Assembly (NCBI RefSeq): GCF_022524345.1
Contig: NZ_JAKWJU010000002.1
Location: forward strand, 248,001 to 312,000
Length of the DNA stretch: 64,000 nt
Origin: Streptomyces marispadix
GTDB lineage: Bacteria > Actinomycetota > Actinomycetes > Streptomycetales > Streptomycetaceae
Direction of reading: 5' to 3'
Part shown: piece after piece, positions 16,218 to 24,924 of the stretch
How positions within the stretch are numbered: position 1 is the stretch's first letter
How the letters are laid out: each line of letters begins with the position of its first letter
The notes under the pieces: generated by a model
Told to the model about the DNA's origin: nothing
Databases searched by the model: none
What the model saw: only the letters and a program-made list of their open reading frames with translations
Translations under genes and position numbers: made by a program

Positions 16218-17810
16218 CTACCGGTCCAGCGCGTCCAGTGCGCGGCGCGCGATCGGGCTCGTCCTGATGACCTCGGGCAGCGATGTGGCGCCGCGCGTGA
16301 ACTCCGCGAAGACGTTCCAGGCGGGCCGGAACCCGGTGAGCGCGGCGTGCAGCATCCCCGGGCGGCGCGAGAAGACGTTGAACATGCGCCGCCCCACACC
16401 CATTTCCACGCCCAGACCGGCCTTGACGGCGAAGGCGTAGTTGAGCGCCTGCCGGCGGGCGTCCACCGCGTCGTGTGCCTCGGCGACCCTTACGGCCCAC
16501 TCCCCCGCGAGCCGTCCGGAGCGCAGGGCGAAGGAGATTCCCTCCCGGGTCCATGGTTCGAGGAGCCCTGCGGCGTCCCCGCACACCAGGACCCGGCCCC
16601 GGGAGAGCGGCGAGTCCTCGGCGCGGCAGCGGGTCAAGTGGCCCGAGGAGACGCTGGGTTCGAAGCCGGCCAGGCCGAGCCTGCCGACGAAGTCCTCCAA
16701 GTAGCGCTTGGTCGCGGCGCCTTCGCCGCGGGCCGAGATCACACCGACGGTGAGGGTGTCACCCTTCGGGAAGACCCAGCCGTAACTCCCGGGCAGCGGG
16801 CCCCAGTCGACGAGCACCCGGCCCGCCCAGTCCTCGGCAACGCTCGACGGCACCGGGATCTCCGCCTCCAGCCCCAGATCGACCTGGTCCATCTTCACGC
16901 CGACGTGGGCGCCTATCCGGCTCGCGCTGCCGTCCGCGCCGACGACCGCGCGGGCGAGTACGGGCCGTTCCTCACCGGAGACGACGACGGCGACGGTACG
17001 GCGGTCGGGCACGGAGGCGCCGTGCTGTTCGACGCGGGTGACGGTGACGCCCGTACGTACGCGGGCGCCCGCCTTGACCGCGTGCTCGACGAGCGACTGG
17101 TCGAGTTCGGAGCGGTTGACCAGGCCGAAGAGCATCTGACGTGAGCGGCGGGTACGGGAGAGCCTGCCGTTGAGGGAGAAGGTCACGGCGTGTACGCGGT
17201 CGCGCAGCGGAAGGTCGAAACCCGGGGGCAGGGCGTCGCGCGAGGGTCCGATGATGCCGCCGCCGCAGGTCTTGTAGCGCGGCAGTTCGGCCTTCTCCAG
17301 CAGCAGCACCCGGCGTCCCGCGACGGCCGCCGCATACGCCGCCGACGCTCCCGCCGGGCCCGCGCCGACCACGACCACGTCCCACACCGGGTCCTCGGCC
17401 TCCGCGCTCGCGACATCGTCGGGTGCGAAGGCGGGCGCGGGCCCGGAGTCGGCGTCCGTGCCGGAGTCGGTGTCCGTACCTGGGTCGGACCCGGATGCGT
17501 ACTCGGCGTCCGCGTCGGAGCCGCCCTCTCCGTCATCGGAGCCACCGTCGGCCTCACCGGAGGCGTTCTCAGCGAGGACGTCCCCGGCCGAGGCATCCCC
17601 GGCCGAGGCGTTCCCGGTCGAGACAGCCCCCGTCGGGTCATCCCCGGGCGAGACTTCCTCAACCGAACCGGCACCGCCCGCAGGGAGCCTCGAACTGCCC
17701 TTGCTCTCCGGCCCGTTCGGCTCCCCGCTCCAGGTCTCCTCGGTGCCCGCGGCGACCGCGCCCCCGGCGTCGCCCCGCCCCTCTGCCCCGGTTGCGTCCT
17801 CGCTGTTCAC
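16218..17810 (-). CDS. Geranylgeranyl reductase family flavoprotein with acidic N-terminal extension
   Basis: About 530 residues from the GTG at 17810 (VNSEDATG), chosen for a GGAAG six bases upstream. The enzyme core begins near residue 112 with the FAD-binding WDVVVVGAGPAGASAAYAAA. It continues with LLLEKAELPRYKTCGGGIIGP (substrate-site CxGG), VGADGSASRIGAHVG, the GWVFPKGD strand and a second FAD motif VLVCGDAAGLLEPWTREGI. The family reduces isoprenoid chains (menaquinone side chains, archaeal-type lipids) or similar polyprenyl groups. Homologues I recall start within about 15 residues of the FAD motif, so the Ser/Gly/Asp/Ala-rich leader of roughly 110 residues is unusual. Confidence 0.9.
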   Translation of the reverse strand: MNSEDATGAEGRGDAGGAVAAGTEETWSGEPNGPESKGSSRLPAGGAGSVEEVSPGDDPTGAVSTGNASAGDASAGDVLAENASGEADGGSDDGEGGSDADAEYASGSDPGTDTDSGTDADSGPAPAFAPDDVASAEAEDPVWDVVVVGAGPAGASAAYAAAVAGRRVLLLEKAELPRYKTCGGGIIGPSRDALPPGFDLPLRDRVHAVTFSLNGRLSRTRRSRQMLFGLVNRSELDQSLVEHAVKAGARVRTGVTVTRVEQHGASVPDRRTVAVVVSGEERPVLARAVVGADGSASRIGAHVGVKMDQVDLGLEAEIPVPSSVAEDWAGRVLVDWGPLPGSYGWVFPKGDTLTVGVISARGEGAATKRYLEDFVGRLGLAGFEPSVSSGHLTRCRAEDSPLSRGRVLVCGDAAGLLEPWTREGISFALRSGRLAGEWAVRVAEAHDAVDARRQALNYAFAVKAGLGVEMGVGRRMFNVFSRRPGMLHAALTGFRPAWNVFAEFTRGATSLPEVIRTSPIARRALDALDR

Positions 17811-17991
17811 GATGTGCTTCCGCTCCGCTCGACCTCGGCTTGGTGTGGCCGATCGCATCCTACGGCGCCGCCCGTGCCGCTCCCCCTGTGGGAGGATCAT
17901 CGCCGACTTCACACCACGTTCCCTGCACCTGGACCGCACAACGGCCACGCGGGGAGACGTCCCGAACACCGCGCCCACAAGGAGCGTTCAC

Positions 17992-19470
17992 ATGACTCTC
18001 AGCCCGGCCCGTGGAGACGACGGAAAGGCCGGAGAGAACGGACAGGCGGGAGCTGCCGACCGGACCGGAGCTCAGGCCGTGGACCACGCGCCCGGGGCCG
18101 GTGCCGCCGCCGGTGATGCCGCCATCGCCTCCGCCGTGGCCTCCCTGATGCCCCGCGCCCGTACGGAACTTGCGGAACTGGTCGCCTTCCGCTCGGTGGC
18201 CGACCCCGCGCAGTTCCCGAGGAGCGAGTGCGAGGGCGCGGCCCGCTGGGTCGCGGACGCGCTGCGTGCCGACGGCTTCCAGGAGGTGGACGTCTTCGTC
18301 ACGCCCGACGGCACCGAGTCCGTCTACGGAACGCTGCCCGGCCCGCCGGACGCCCCGACGGTGCTGCTCTACGCCCACTACGACGTGCAGCCGCCGCTGG
18401 ACGAAGACGCCTGGCACACACCGCCGTTCGCACTCACCGAACGCGACGGACGCTGGTACGGGCGCGGCGCGGCCGACTGCAAGGGCGGAATCGTCATGCA
18501 TCTGCTGGCACTTCGGGCTCTGCGTTCCGAGACCGGCGGGCTTCCGGTGACGGTCAAGTTCATCGCGGAGGGCTCGGAGGAGCAGGGCACGGGCGGCCTC
18601 CAGCGCTACGCGGAGGCGCACCCCGAACTGCTGTCGGCCGACACGATCGTCATCGGGGACTCCGGCAACTTCCGTGCCGGACTGCCGACCGTGACCGCCT
18701 CGCTGCGCGGCATGGCGGGACTGCGGGTCACGGTCGAGACCCTGGAGGGCAATCTCCACTCCGGTCAGTTCGGGGGTGCCGCCCCCGACGCGCTCGCGGC
18801 GCTCATGCGCATGCTCGACTCCCTGCGCGACGCCGACGGCGGGACCGTCATCGACGGCGTGGAGCCCTGCCAGCGCTGGGACGGCATGGAGTACCCGGAG
18901 GAGGACTTCCGCCGCGACGCACGCGTGCTCGACGGAGTAGCCCTCACCGGTGGGGGAAGCGTCGCCGACCGCATCTGGGCGCAGCCGTCCGTCACGGTGC
19001 TGGGCATCGACTGCCCGCCGGTCGTGGGGGCCACGCCGTCCGTGCATGCGAGGGCGCGCGCCTCGGTCAGTCTGCGCGTACCGCCGGGTGCGGACGCCGA
19101 GAACATGACGCGGCTGCTGATCGCGCACCTTCAGTCACACGCCCCGTGGGGTGCGCGCGTGAGCGTCGAACGGACCGGCGAGGGGCGTCCGTTCAGCGCG
19201 GACACGACCAGTCCCGCGTACCAGGCGATGGCCGATGCGCTGAGCGCGGCCTACGACGGGCAGGAGATGCAGATCGCGGGGCAGGGAGGCTCGATCCCGC
19301 TGTGCGACACCCTGGCCACGCTCTATCCGCGGGCGGAGATCCTGCTGATCGGCCTCAGCGAGCCCGCCGCCCAGATCCACGCGGTCAACGAGAGCGTCTC
19401 GCCTGAGGAGTTGGAGCGGCTGTCGGTCGCGGAGGCGCTGTTCCTGCGGGAGTACGCAGAGCGCGCCTGA
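17992..19470 (+). CDS. M20 family dipeptidase
   Basis: 492 residues, a cytosolic zinc peptidase of the M20 family. Metal and catalytic residues are visible: His in LLYAHYDVQPP, Asp in GRGAADCKGG, the Glu pair in AEGSEEQGTGG, Asp in VIGDSGNF and His near the end in AQIHAVNES. The lid domain insertion sits around residues 225-370 (LEGNLHSGQFGG). It cuts dipeptides or related N-acyl amino acids. The ATG at 17992 follows AAGGAGCG. It starts divergently from the geranylgeranyl reductase gene, with the promoter region in about 180 bases between them. Confidence 0.95.
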   Translation: MTLSPARGDDGKAGENGQAGAADRTGAQAVDHAPGAGAAAGDAAIASAVASLMPRARTELAELVAFRSVADPAQFPRSECEGAARWVADALRADGFQEVDVFVTPDGTESVYGTLPGPPDAPTVLLYAHYDVQPPLDEDAWHTPPFALTERDGRWYGRGAADCKGGIVMHLLALRALRSETGGLPVTVKFIAEGSEEQGTGGLQRYAEAHPELLSADTIVIGDSGNFRAGLPTVTASLRGMAGLRVTVETLEGNLHSGQFGGAAPDALAALMRMLDSLRDADGGTVIDGVEPCQRWDGMEYPEEDFRRDARVLDGVALTGGGSVADRIWAQPSVTVLGIDCPPVVGATPSVHARARASVSLRVPPGADAENMTRLLIAHLQSHAPWGARVSVERTGEGRPFSADTTSPAYQAMADALSAAYDGQEMQIAGQGGSIPLCDTLATLYPRAEILLIGLSEPAAQIHAVNESVSPEELERLSVAEALFLREYAERA

Positions 19471-19683
19471 CGGCGGCACGCGCCGTGCGACGGCGTTCCG
19501 AACCGCCCCGGGAACTCAGTCGCCGAACTCACTCCTCGTACTACGTGAGGCTCCGCGTCACGGCGCCGGGACTCCGCTCGACGTCGCCTCGTGCGCCGAT
19601 TCGTGCAACCGCCTCGTGCTCCGGCTCGTGCGCCGATTCGTTCCGTGTCCGATCCTTCTGCGCCGAGCGGTCGCTACGCAGCC

Positions 19684-20727
19684 CTACGCCGCGTCGCGTC
19701 CGTCCAGTCCGCCGATGGGAACACCGGCCTCCAGATAGAGGGGCCGCCCCGCCTCGCGTGCCCTCAGCGCACCGCGCAGCCTCTCCAGCCTTACGGGAGG
19801 CAGGAGTTCGGCGGCCTCGGCCTCGGTGACGAAGCGCCAGCCGCGCAGTTCGGCACCGGGCAGCAGCACCCGTTCCGCCTCCTCGGCGGGGAGTAGGCCG
19901 CCGTCGAAGAGGAGGCGTATGCCGCCGTAGCCGGGGGGCCGTGGCGGTTCCCAGTCGGTGACGAGCAGCCGGGGGTCGCCCTTCAGCCGCAGGCCGAGTT
20001 CCTCGGCGACCTCGCGCACTCCCGCGTGCGCGGGCGCCTCTCCGGGTTCGACGACGCCGCCGGGGAACTCCCAGCCCGGCTTGTAGGTCGGGTCGACGAG
20101 CAGCACCCTGTCCTGCTCGTCGAAGAGCAGGACACCGGCCGCCAGGGTCTCGGCGGTCGGTTCCGGCGTCTGCACGATCTCCAGGCTTCCCGCTCCCGCG
20201 CGCAGCGCCCCCGCGACCTCCTCCGCGGTCTGCCGCGGAGTGAGCCCGGAGGTCTCCACGGTGTGCGCGTCCTCGGTGAGCCAGCCGAGGGCCGCACGGT
20301 ATTCGGGAAGCTGGCGGCGGCACCAACTGCGGTCCGGGCGGCTGTCGTTGTCACCTGCCTGTTCGATGCGCATCCGAAGGATCGTTTCGTCCGCGTGAAG
20401 CAGTACGTGGCGGACGGGAATCCGGCGGGCGGCCAGCGCACCGAAGATCTCGTCCCGGTACTCCTGCCGCAGCAGCGTCATGGGAACGATCAGCGGCCCC
20501 GGCACCTCCGTGAGCAGGGCCGCCGCCGTGTCGGCCACGAGCCGCCGCCAGGAAGGGAGTTGCTGGTAGTCGTCGACCTGGGCGAGGCGTTCCTTGGGGA
20601 GCATGCATCTCAGTCCCGTACCGATCAGGGCCGGGTCGCACAGGGTGCTCCCCGGGATCAGCTCCACGAGTTCCTGCGCCGCGGTGGTCTTGCCCGTACC
20701 GAAGGCGCCGTTGAGCCACACGATCAC
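19684..20727 (-). CDS. P-loop kinase-like / Nudix hydrolase fusion
   Basis: 347 residues from GTG 20727, which has AGGGGGA seven bases upstream. The N-terminal half (1-170) is an AAA_33-type P-loop protein opening with Walker A NGAFGTGKTT and resembling small-molecule kinases such as chloramphenicol or tunicamycin-type modifiers. The C-terminal half carries a complete Nudix box (GGVVEPGEAPAHAGV followed by REVAEELGL) and should cleave a nucleoside-diphosphate-linked substrate. The fusion suggests two consecutive steps on one nucleotide-like or phosphorylated compound; the substrate is unknown. Confidence 0.88.
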   Translation of the reverse strand: MIVWLNGAFGTGKTTAAQELVELIPGSTLCDPALIGTGLRCMLPKERLAQVDDYQQLPSWRRLVADTAAALLTEVPGPLIVPMTLLRQEYRDEIFGALAARRIPVRHVLLHADETILRMRIEQAGDNDSRPDRSWCRRQLPEYRAALGWLTEDAHTVETSGLTPRQTAEEVAGALRAGAGSLEIVQTPEPTAETLAAGVLLFDEQDRVLLVDPTYKPGWEFPGGVVEPGEAPAHAGVREVAEELGLRLKGDPRLLVTDWEPPRPPGYGGIRLLFDGGLLPAEEAERVLLPGAELRGWRFVTEAEAAELLPPVRLERLRGALRAREAGRPLYLEAGVPIGGLDGRDAA

Positions 20728-20942
20728 GGTCGGTCCCCCTCTGCCGTCGCCCCCCGTTTCACGCTGCCCGCTCAACCCTGCCACGGAAACGCGCGGGGGC
20801 GGCGCCGTCGCAAAACCCTGGCGCGCGAGGCGCGTTTCACCACGGCACGGCCGGTACGGAGGTGCACGCGCCGAATTCTCGGAGCGACGGGCGGGGGGTC
20901 GGGCGGGGACCGTGGGCCGGGGAACGGGCCGTAGAGCCGCCG

Positions 20943-21527
20943 TCAGTGCTTCACCGCGGGCCGCCAGCCGGGGTCGCGCCCGCTGAGAGCCAGGAGTTCG
21001 TCGAAGGGAGAGGCGCCCTCCGGCACCGGGAAGGGCTCGCCGAAGACGCCCATCTTCCGCCCGGTGGGGGCGAGTTGGCGCCAGCCCTCCACCAGCGTCG
21101 GGAGGCTCGGCTCATACGGGGTGAAGTCCTGGCCGGTGGCGCGGGCGAGGTCCCACGCGTGCACCGTGAGGTCGCCGAGCACCATGCCTCCGACGGTGGT
21201 CTGCGGAAGGCCCATGCCCTGCGAGGTGCCCTCCAGCGCACCGGGCGCGGACCAGGCGGTCACCAGCCGTTCTGTCTCGTCGTCGAAGAGGGCGCGCCAG
21301 TCGCTGCTCTCGCCCACCCGGTCCGGTGTGGTGGCGAAGTCCGCGGTGCCCTTCGCGGCGAGGGCCTGGAAGCTCACCACGACATGGAGGAGATGGTTGA
21401 GCAGGGCCTTTACGTCGTACTCACTGCACGGGGTGGGGTCGGAGAGCTGGTCCTCCCGTACGCCGTGTACGACGGGGCGGGCCTCACGGGCGGCGCCTAC
21501 CAGCAGTCCGGAGATCTCGTTCGTCAT
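20943..21527 (-). CDS. TIGR03086/maleylpyruvate-isomerase-like metal-binding protein
   Basis: 194 residues of the DinB-like MDMPI_N fold. Metal-ligand regions are ALLNHLLHVVV and LTVHAWDLARATG, and the typical opening ARPVVHGVREDQLSDPTPCSEYDV is present. Members are thought to be thiol (mycothiol)-dependent enzymes. It is transcribed away from an AraC-family gene whose start is 76 bases upstream, suggesting local control. Confidence 0.9.
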   Translation of the reverse strand: MTNEISGLLVGAAREARPVVHGVREDQLSDPTPCSEYDVKALLNHLLHVVVSFQALAAKGTADFATTPDRVGESSDWRALFDDETERLVTAWSAPGALEGTSQGMGLPQTTVGGMVLGDLTVHAWDLARATGQDFTPYEPSLPTLVEGWRQLAPTGRKMGVFGEPFPVPEGASPFDELLALSGRDPGWRPAVKH

Positions 21528-21603
21528 GTCCGGAAAGCTACGTCGCCCGTGCGGGCTCGGGCTTGAAGAAACGCGACATCGTGCCCGGCATAGGATCGGC
21601 GGC

Positions 21604-22566
21604 ATGGCAGGTGGGAGCCGGGACGGCGCGGACGGCGGGGAGGACGGGCGGCACAGCCTGCGCGGCCCGGCCGCCCCCGGCGACGACGCCGGCTTCGGCT
21701 CCGGTGCGCCCCGGCGGGACACCCGGGGCATCGTCGACGCCGAGGGACTCCTCTCCCGGGTGCGTTTCCGCAGGCGGGCGGCGGCCCAGCCGCTGCACCC
21801 GTATGTGGAGCACTACTGGCTGATCGACTGGGACCTGGAACAGCCCTTCCTCTCCCAGGTCGTGCCGCACCCCTCGGTGAACGTGGTCTTCCAGCGCTAC
21901 GGGGCTCTGCCGCCGGTGGCCGAGGTGGCGGGCGTCGGGCTGGGCCTGTTCTCCATCAGCCTGGAGGGCAGGGGGCAGGTGTGCGGCGTCCAGTTCCGGC
22001 CCGGCGGCTTCCGGCCGTTCCTCGCCCGTAGCGGCAGGGGGACCGTGGCGGCGCTCACGGGGCGGCGCGACCCGCTCACGGAGGTCTTCCCCGCCGAAGG
22101 CGGCGCCCCCGTGCAGGTGCTCACGCCCGGCGAGGAGGACGCCAGGGTCGAGGCGCTGGACGAGTTCCTGCTGCGGCTCGGACCGGAGGAGGACGCAGCC
22201 GCGGAGCGTGCGATGCGCCTCGTCCACCGCGTGCGCACCGACCGCCGCCTCACCCGCGTCGGTCAACTCGCCCGCGGTGAAGGGGTGTCGGTGCGTTCGC
22301 TGCAACGGCTCTTCGCCGACTGCGTGGGCGTGGGCCCCAAGTGGGTCATCCTGCGCTACCGCATCCACGAGGCGCTGGAGCAGGCGGCGGGACGCCCGGA
22401 CGTCGACTGGGCGCGGCTGGCGGGCGAACTCGGATACAGCGATCAGGCCCATCTCGTAAGGGACTTCACCGACACGGTCGGGCTGCCGCCGACGGAGTAT
22501 GCGCGCGCGCCGCGCTGCGCTCGCAGCCCATGCGAGCCTGACGCCGCGCATCCCTCTCGGGCCTGA
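21604..22566 (+). CDS. AraC family transcriptional regulator
   Basis: 320 residues. A disordered Gly/Asp-rich N-terminus is followed by a DUF6597-like sensor region beginning LHPYVEHYWLIDWDLE and a C-terminal AraC double helix-turn-helix (about 205-300; LTRVGQLARGEGVSVRSLQRLF and LAGELGYSDQAHLVRDF). It is divergent from the TIGR03086 gene and probably controls it. The last 20 residues are Cys/Arg/Pro-rich and diverge from the usual end of the family. Confidence 0.9.
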   Translation: MAGGSRDGADGGEDGRHSLRGPAAPGDDAGFGSGAPRRDTRGIVDAEGLLSRVRFRRRAAAQPLHPYVEHYWLIDWDLEQPFLSQVVPHPSVNVVFQRYGALPPVAEVAGVGLGLFSISLEGRGQVCGVQFRPGGFRPFLARSGRGTVAALTGRRDPLTEVFPAEGGAPVQVLTPGEEDARVEALDEFLLRLGPEEDAAAERAMRLVHRVRTDRRLTRVGQLARGEGVSVRSLQRLFADCVGVGPKWVILRYRIHEALEQAAGRPDVDWARLAGELGYSDQAHLVRDFTDTVGLPPTEYARAPRCARSPCEPDAAHPSRA

Positions 22567-22682
22567 AGTCGCGCCGGGACCGCCGGAGTTCAGGCCGCAC
22601 GGGTCCGGCACCCCGAGTTCACGCCGCTCGGTCCGGCCGTCCGGGTCGCCGAGCCGGCGTCGACCGCCCGACTGCCCCGCGT

Positions 22683-23618
22683 TCAGCGGCAGTCCAGCCC
22701 CCGGCAGGCCGCCGCCGCCCCGATGAGCCCGGCGTCGGTGCCCATCTGCGCGGGCGCCACCTCCAGCCCCCTCACGAACGACAGCGTCGCGTACTCGGTC
22801 AGCGCCCGGCGCAGCGGCGCGAAGAGGACCTCCCCCGCCTTCGCCACTCCACCGCCGAGTACGGCTATCTCCACCTCGACGAGCGTGGCCGTGGCGGCGA
22901 TGCCCGCCGCGAGCGCACGGGCCGCGCGCTCGAACGAGGCCACGGCCGCCGGGTGCCCCTCGGCCGCCGCCGAGGCGACCGCCGCCGCCGAGGCGTCGCC
23001 GTCGGGCCCGGGGCGCCAGCCCAGATCCAGGGCGCGTCGGGCGATGTTGGGGCCGGACGCGATGCGTTCCACGCAGCCGCGTCCTCCGCAGGGGCAACTG
23101 TCCCCGTCGAGGTCGACGCTGATGTGGCCGATGTGACCGGCGTTGCCGCTGGGGCCGGGGTGCAGTTCGCCGCCGAGTACGAGCCCGCCGCCGACGCCCG
23201 TGGAGACCACCATGCACAGGGCACCGGTGCGGCCGCGTGCCGCGCCCTGCCAGTGCTCGGCGGCGGCCATCGCCACACCGTCGCCGACGAGGGTCGCTGC
23301 CAGCCCGCCCGTGCGCTCCTGTACGCCCCGCACGAGCGGGAAGTCGCGCCAGCCGGGGATGTTCACGGGAGAGACCGTGCCCGCCTTGGCGTCCACCGGA
23401 CCGGCGCTGCCGATGCCCACGGCCCGTACGCCCGGCCACAGCGGCGACGCGGCGAGTTCGTCCAGGACCTCGTGGAGGGCGGCCATGACCTGCTCTCCGC
23501 TCCCCTGGGGCGGCGTGGGACGCTGTGCCCGCACGAGCAGTCCGCCGTCGCTGTCCACCAGTGCGCCAGCGATCTTCGTACCGCCGATGTCGAGGGCCGC
23601 GACGAGGTCCGTGTGCAT
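22683..23618 (-). CDS. ROK family sugar kinase (glucokinase-like)
   Basis: 311 residues without a DNA-binding domain. ATP site AALDIGGTKIAGALVD, catalytic region GPVDAKAGTVSPVNIPGW with the NxPGW pattern, GTGVGGGLVLGG-like loop (STGVGGGLVLGGEL) and zinc site CPCGGRGCVE. It phosphorylates a hexose such as glucose or an amino/acyl sugar. The ATG at 23618 follows GGGAG. It is divergent from a LacI regulator, and a perfect palindrome lies between them, so the kinase is probably part of that regulon. Confidence 0.93.
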   Translation of the reverse strand: MHTDLVAALDIGGTKIAGALVDSDGGLLVRAQRPTPPQGSGEQVMAALHEVLDELAASPLWPGVRAVGIGSAGPVDAKAGTVSPVNIPGWRDFPLVRGVQERTGGLAATLVGDGVAMAAAEHWQGAARGRTGALCMVVSTGVGGGLVLGGELHPGPSGNAGHIGHISVDLDGDSCPCGGRGCVERIASGPNIARRALDLGWRPGPDGDASAAAVASAAAEGHPAAVASFERAARALAAGIAATATLVEVEIAVLGGGVAKAGEVLFAPLRRALTEYATLSFVRGLEVAPAQMGTDAGLIGAAAACRGLDCR

Positions 23619-23695
23619 GGGTGATGTACTCCCGGGGAGGGGCCGGAGACCCGCCCCCGGACGGGAACGGACGAGGCTCAAGTCTGGCGCTTTGT

Positions 23696-23707
23696 GACAA
23701 CGTTGTC
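23696..23707. promoter_or_regulatory. LacI-type operator between kinase and regulator genes
   Basis: GACAACGTTGTC is a perfect 12-bp palindrome with the central CG typical of LacI/PurR sites. It sits 78 bases before the kinase start and 69 before the LacI start. A TTGTCA can serve as -35 on the minus strand over the same bases, so binding would block the kinase promoter and possibly the regulator's own. Confidence 0.75.
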
Positions 23708-23775
23708 CAGACTGCTGTGCAAGGCCGCTATGCTGCTCGCTGCCGCTTCACCGCTTCGAGGGGGACCCGAACGCC

Positions 23776-24825
23776 GTGCCCGAGACCGTACGTTCCGCCG
23801 CCGCCCGCGCCTCCGGGGGCCGCTACGGCAACCGTCCGACGATGAAGGACGTCGCCGCCCGCGCCGGGGTCGGCCTCAAGACCGTCTCCAGAGTGGTCAA
23901 CGGCGAGGCAGGGGTCTCCCCCGACACCGAGCGCCGGGTGCAGGAGTCGATCACCGCTCTCGGCTTCCGCCGCAACGACAGCGCCCGCATCCTCCGTAAG
24001 GGCCGCACCGCCAGCATCGGGCTCGTGCTGGAGGACCTCGCCGACCCCTTCTACGCACCGCTGAGCCGCGCCGTGGAGGAAGTCGCCCGCGCGCACGGGG
24101 CGTTGCTGATCAACGGCTCCAGCGCCGAAGACCCGGGCCGCGAACAGGAGTTGGTCCTCGCGCTGTGCGCACGGCGGGTGGACGGTCTCGTCATCGTCCC
24201 CGCCAGCGACGACCACCGCTATCTGGAGCCTGAGATAGCCGCCGGTGTCGCCACCGTCTTCGTGGACCGCCCGCCGGGGAGGATCGAGGCCGACCAGGTG
24301 CTCGTCGACAGCTTCGCCGGCGCCCGCGAAGGCGTCGCGCATCTCGTCGCGCACGGGCACCGCCGCATCGGCTTCATCGGCGACCTCCCGCGCATCCACA
24401 CCGCGCACGAACGTGTCAGGGGCTATGAGGCGGCCATGTCCGAGGCAGGACTGCCGGTGCATGCGAGCTGGCTGGCGCCGGGCGTCACCGATCCCAAGCG
24501 GGTACGGGCCGACGCCGAGCGCATGCTCGGCGGCCCCGAGCCGGTCACGGCGATCTTCGCGGGCAACAACCGGGTCACGGTCACGCTGGTGCGGGTGCTC
24601 GCCGAACTGGACCGGCCCGTTGCGCTCGTCGGGTTCGACGACTTCGAACTCGCCGACCTGCTCTCGCCGCCCGTCACCGTCGTAGCGCAGGACCCGGCCC
24701 AACTCGGGCGCACAGCCGCCGACTTGCTCTTCCGTCGCCTTGAGGGCGCACACGACCCGCCGCAGCTCATGACGCATCCTACGAAGCTGATCGCGCGGGG
24801 ATCGGGCGAACTGCCGCCTGGCTGA
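23776..24825 (+). CDS. LacI family transcriptional regulator
   Basis: 349 residues. The N-terminal LacI headpiece begins near residue 22 (TMKDVAARAGVGLKTVSRVVNGEAGVS in sequence order) with the minor-groove hinge helix NDSARILRKG. The periplasmic-binding-protein-like sugar domain follows (IGLVLEDLADPFYAPLSRAVEE to the end). The GTG at 23776 has GAGGGGGA upstream. The divergent ROK kinase and the intervening palindrome point to a sugar-responsive repressor of the kinase and of itself. Confidence 0.94.
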   Translation: MPETVRSAAARASGGRYGNRPTMKDVAARAGVGLKTVSRVVNGEAGVSPDTERRVQESITALGFRRNDSARILRKGRTASIGLVLEDLADPFYAPLSRAVEEVARAHGALLINGSSAEDPGREQELVLALCARRVDGLVIVPASDDHRYLEPEIAAGVATVFVDRPPGRIEADQVLVDSFAGAREGVAHLVAHGHRRIGFIGDLPRIHTAHERVRGYEAAMSEAGLPVHASWLAPGVTDPKRVRADAERMLGGPEPVTAIFAGNNRVTVTLVRVLAELDRPVALVGFDDFELADLLSPPVTVVAQDPAQLGRTAADLLFRRLEGAHDPPQLMTHPTKLIARGSGELPPG

Positions 24826-24861
24826 GGGCGGTTGGCGCTCGGCCGGGTCTGCTGAGGAGCG

Positions 24862-24894
24862 CGGGCTCGGCGCCGGTCGGCGGACCGGAGCCCG
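24862..24894. terminator. Hairpin between convergent genes
   Basis: Outer arms CGGGCT / AGCCCG and inner arms CCGGTC / GACCGG around a GGCG loop, with a small left bulge. It lies between the ends of the LacI and nucleotidyltransferase genes; there is no T-tract. Confidence 0.5.
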
Positions 24895-24924
24895 TTGGTG
24901 AACGCACGGTACGCCGCCGCGAGT

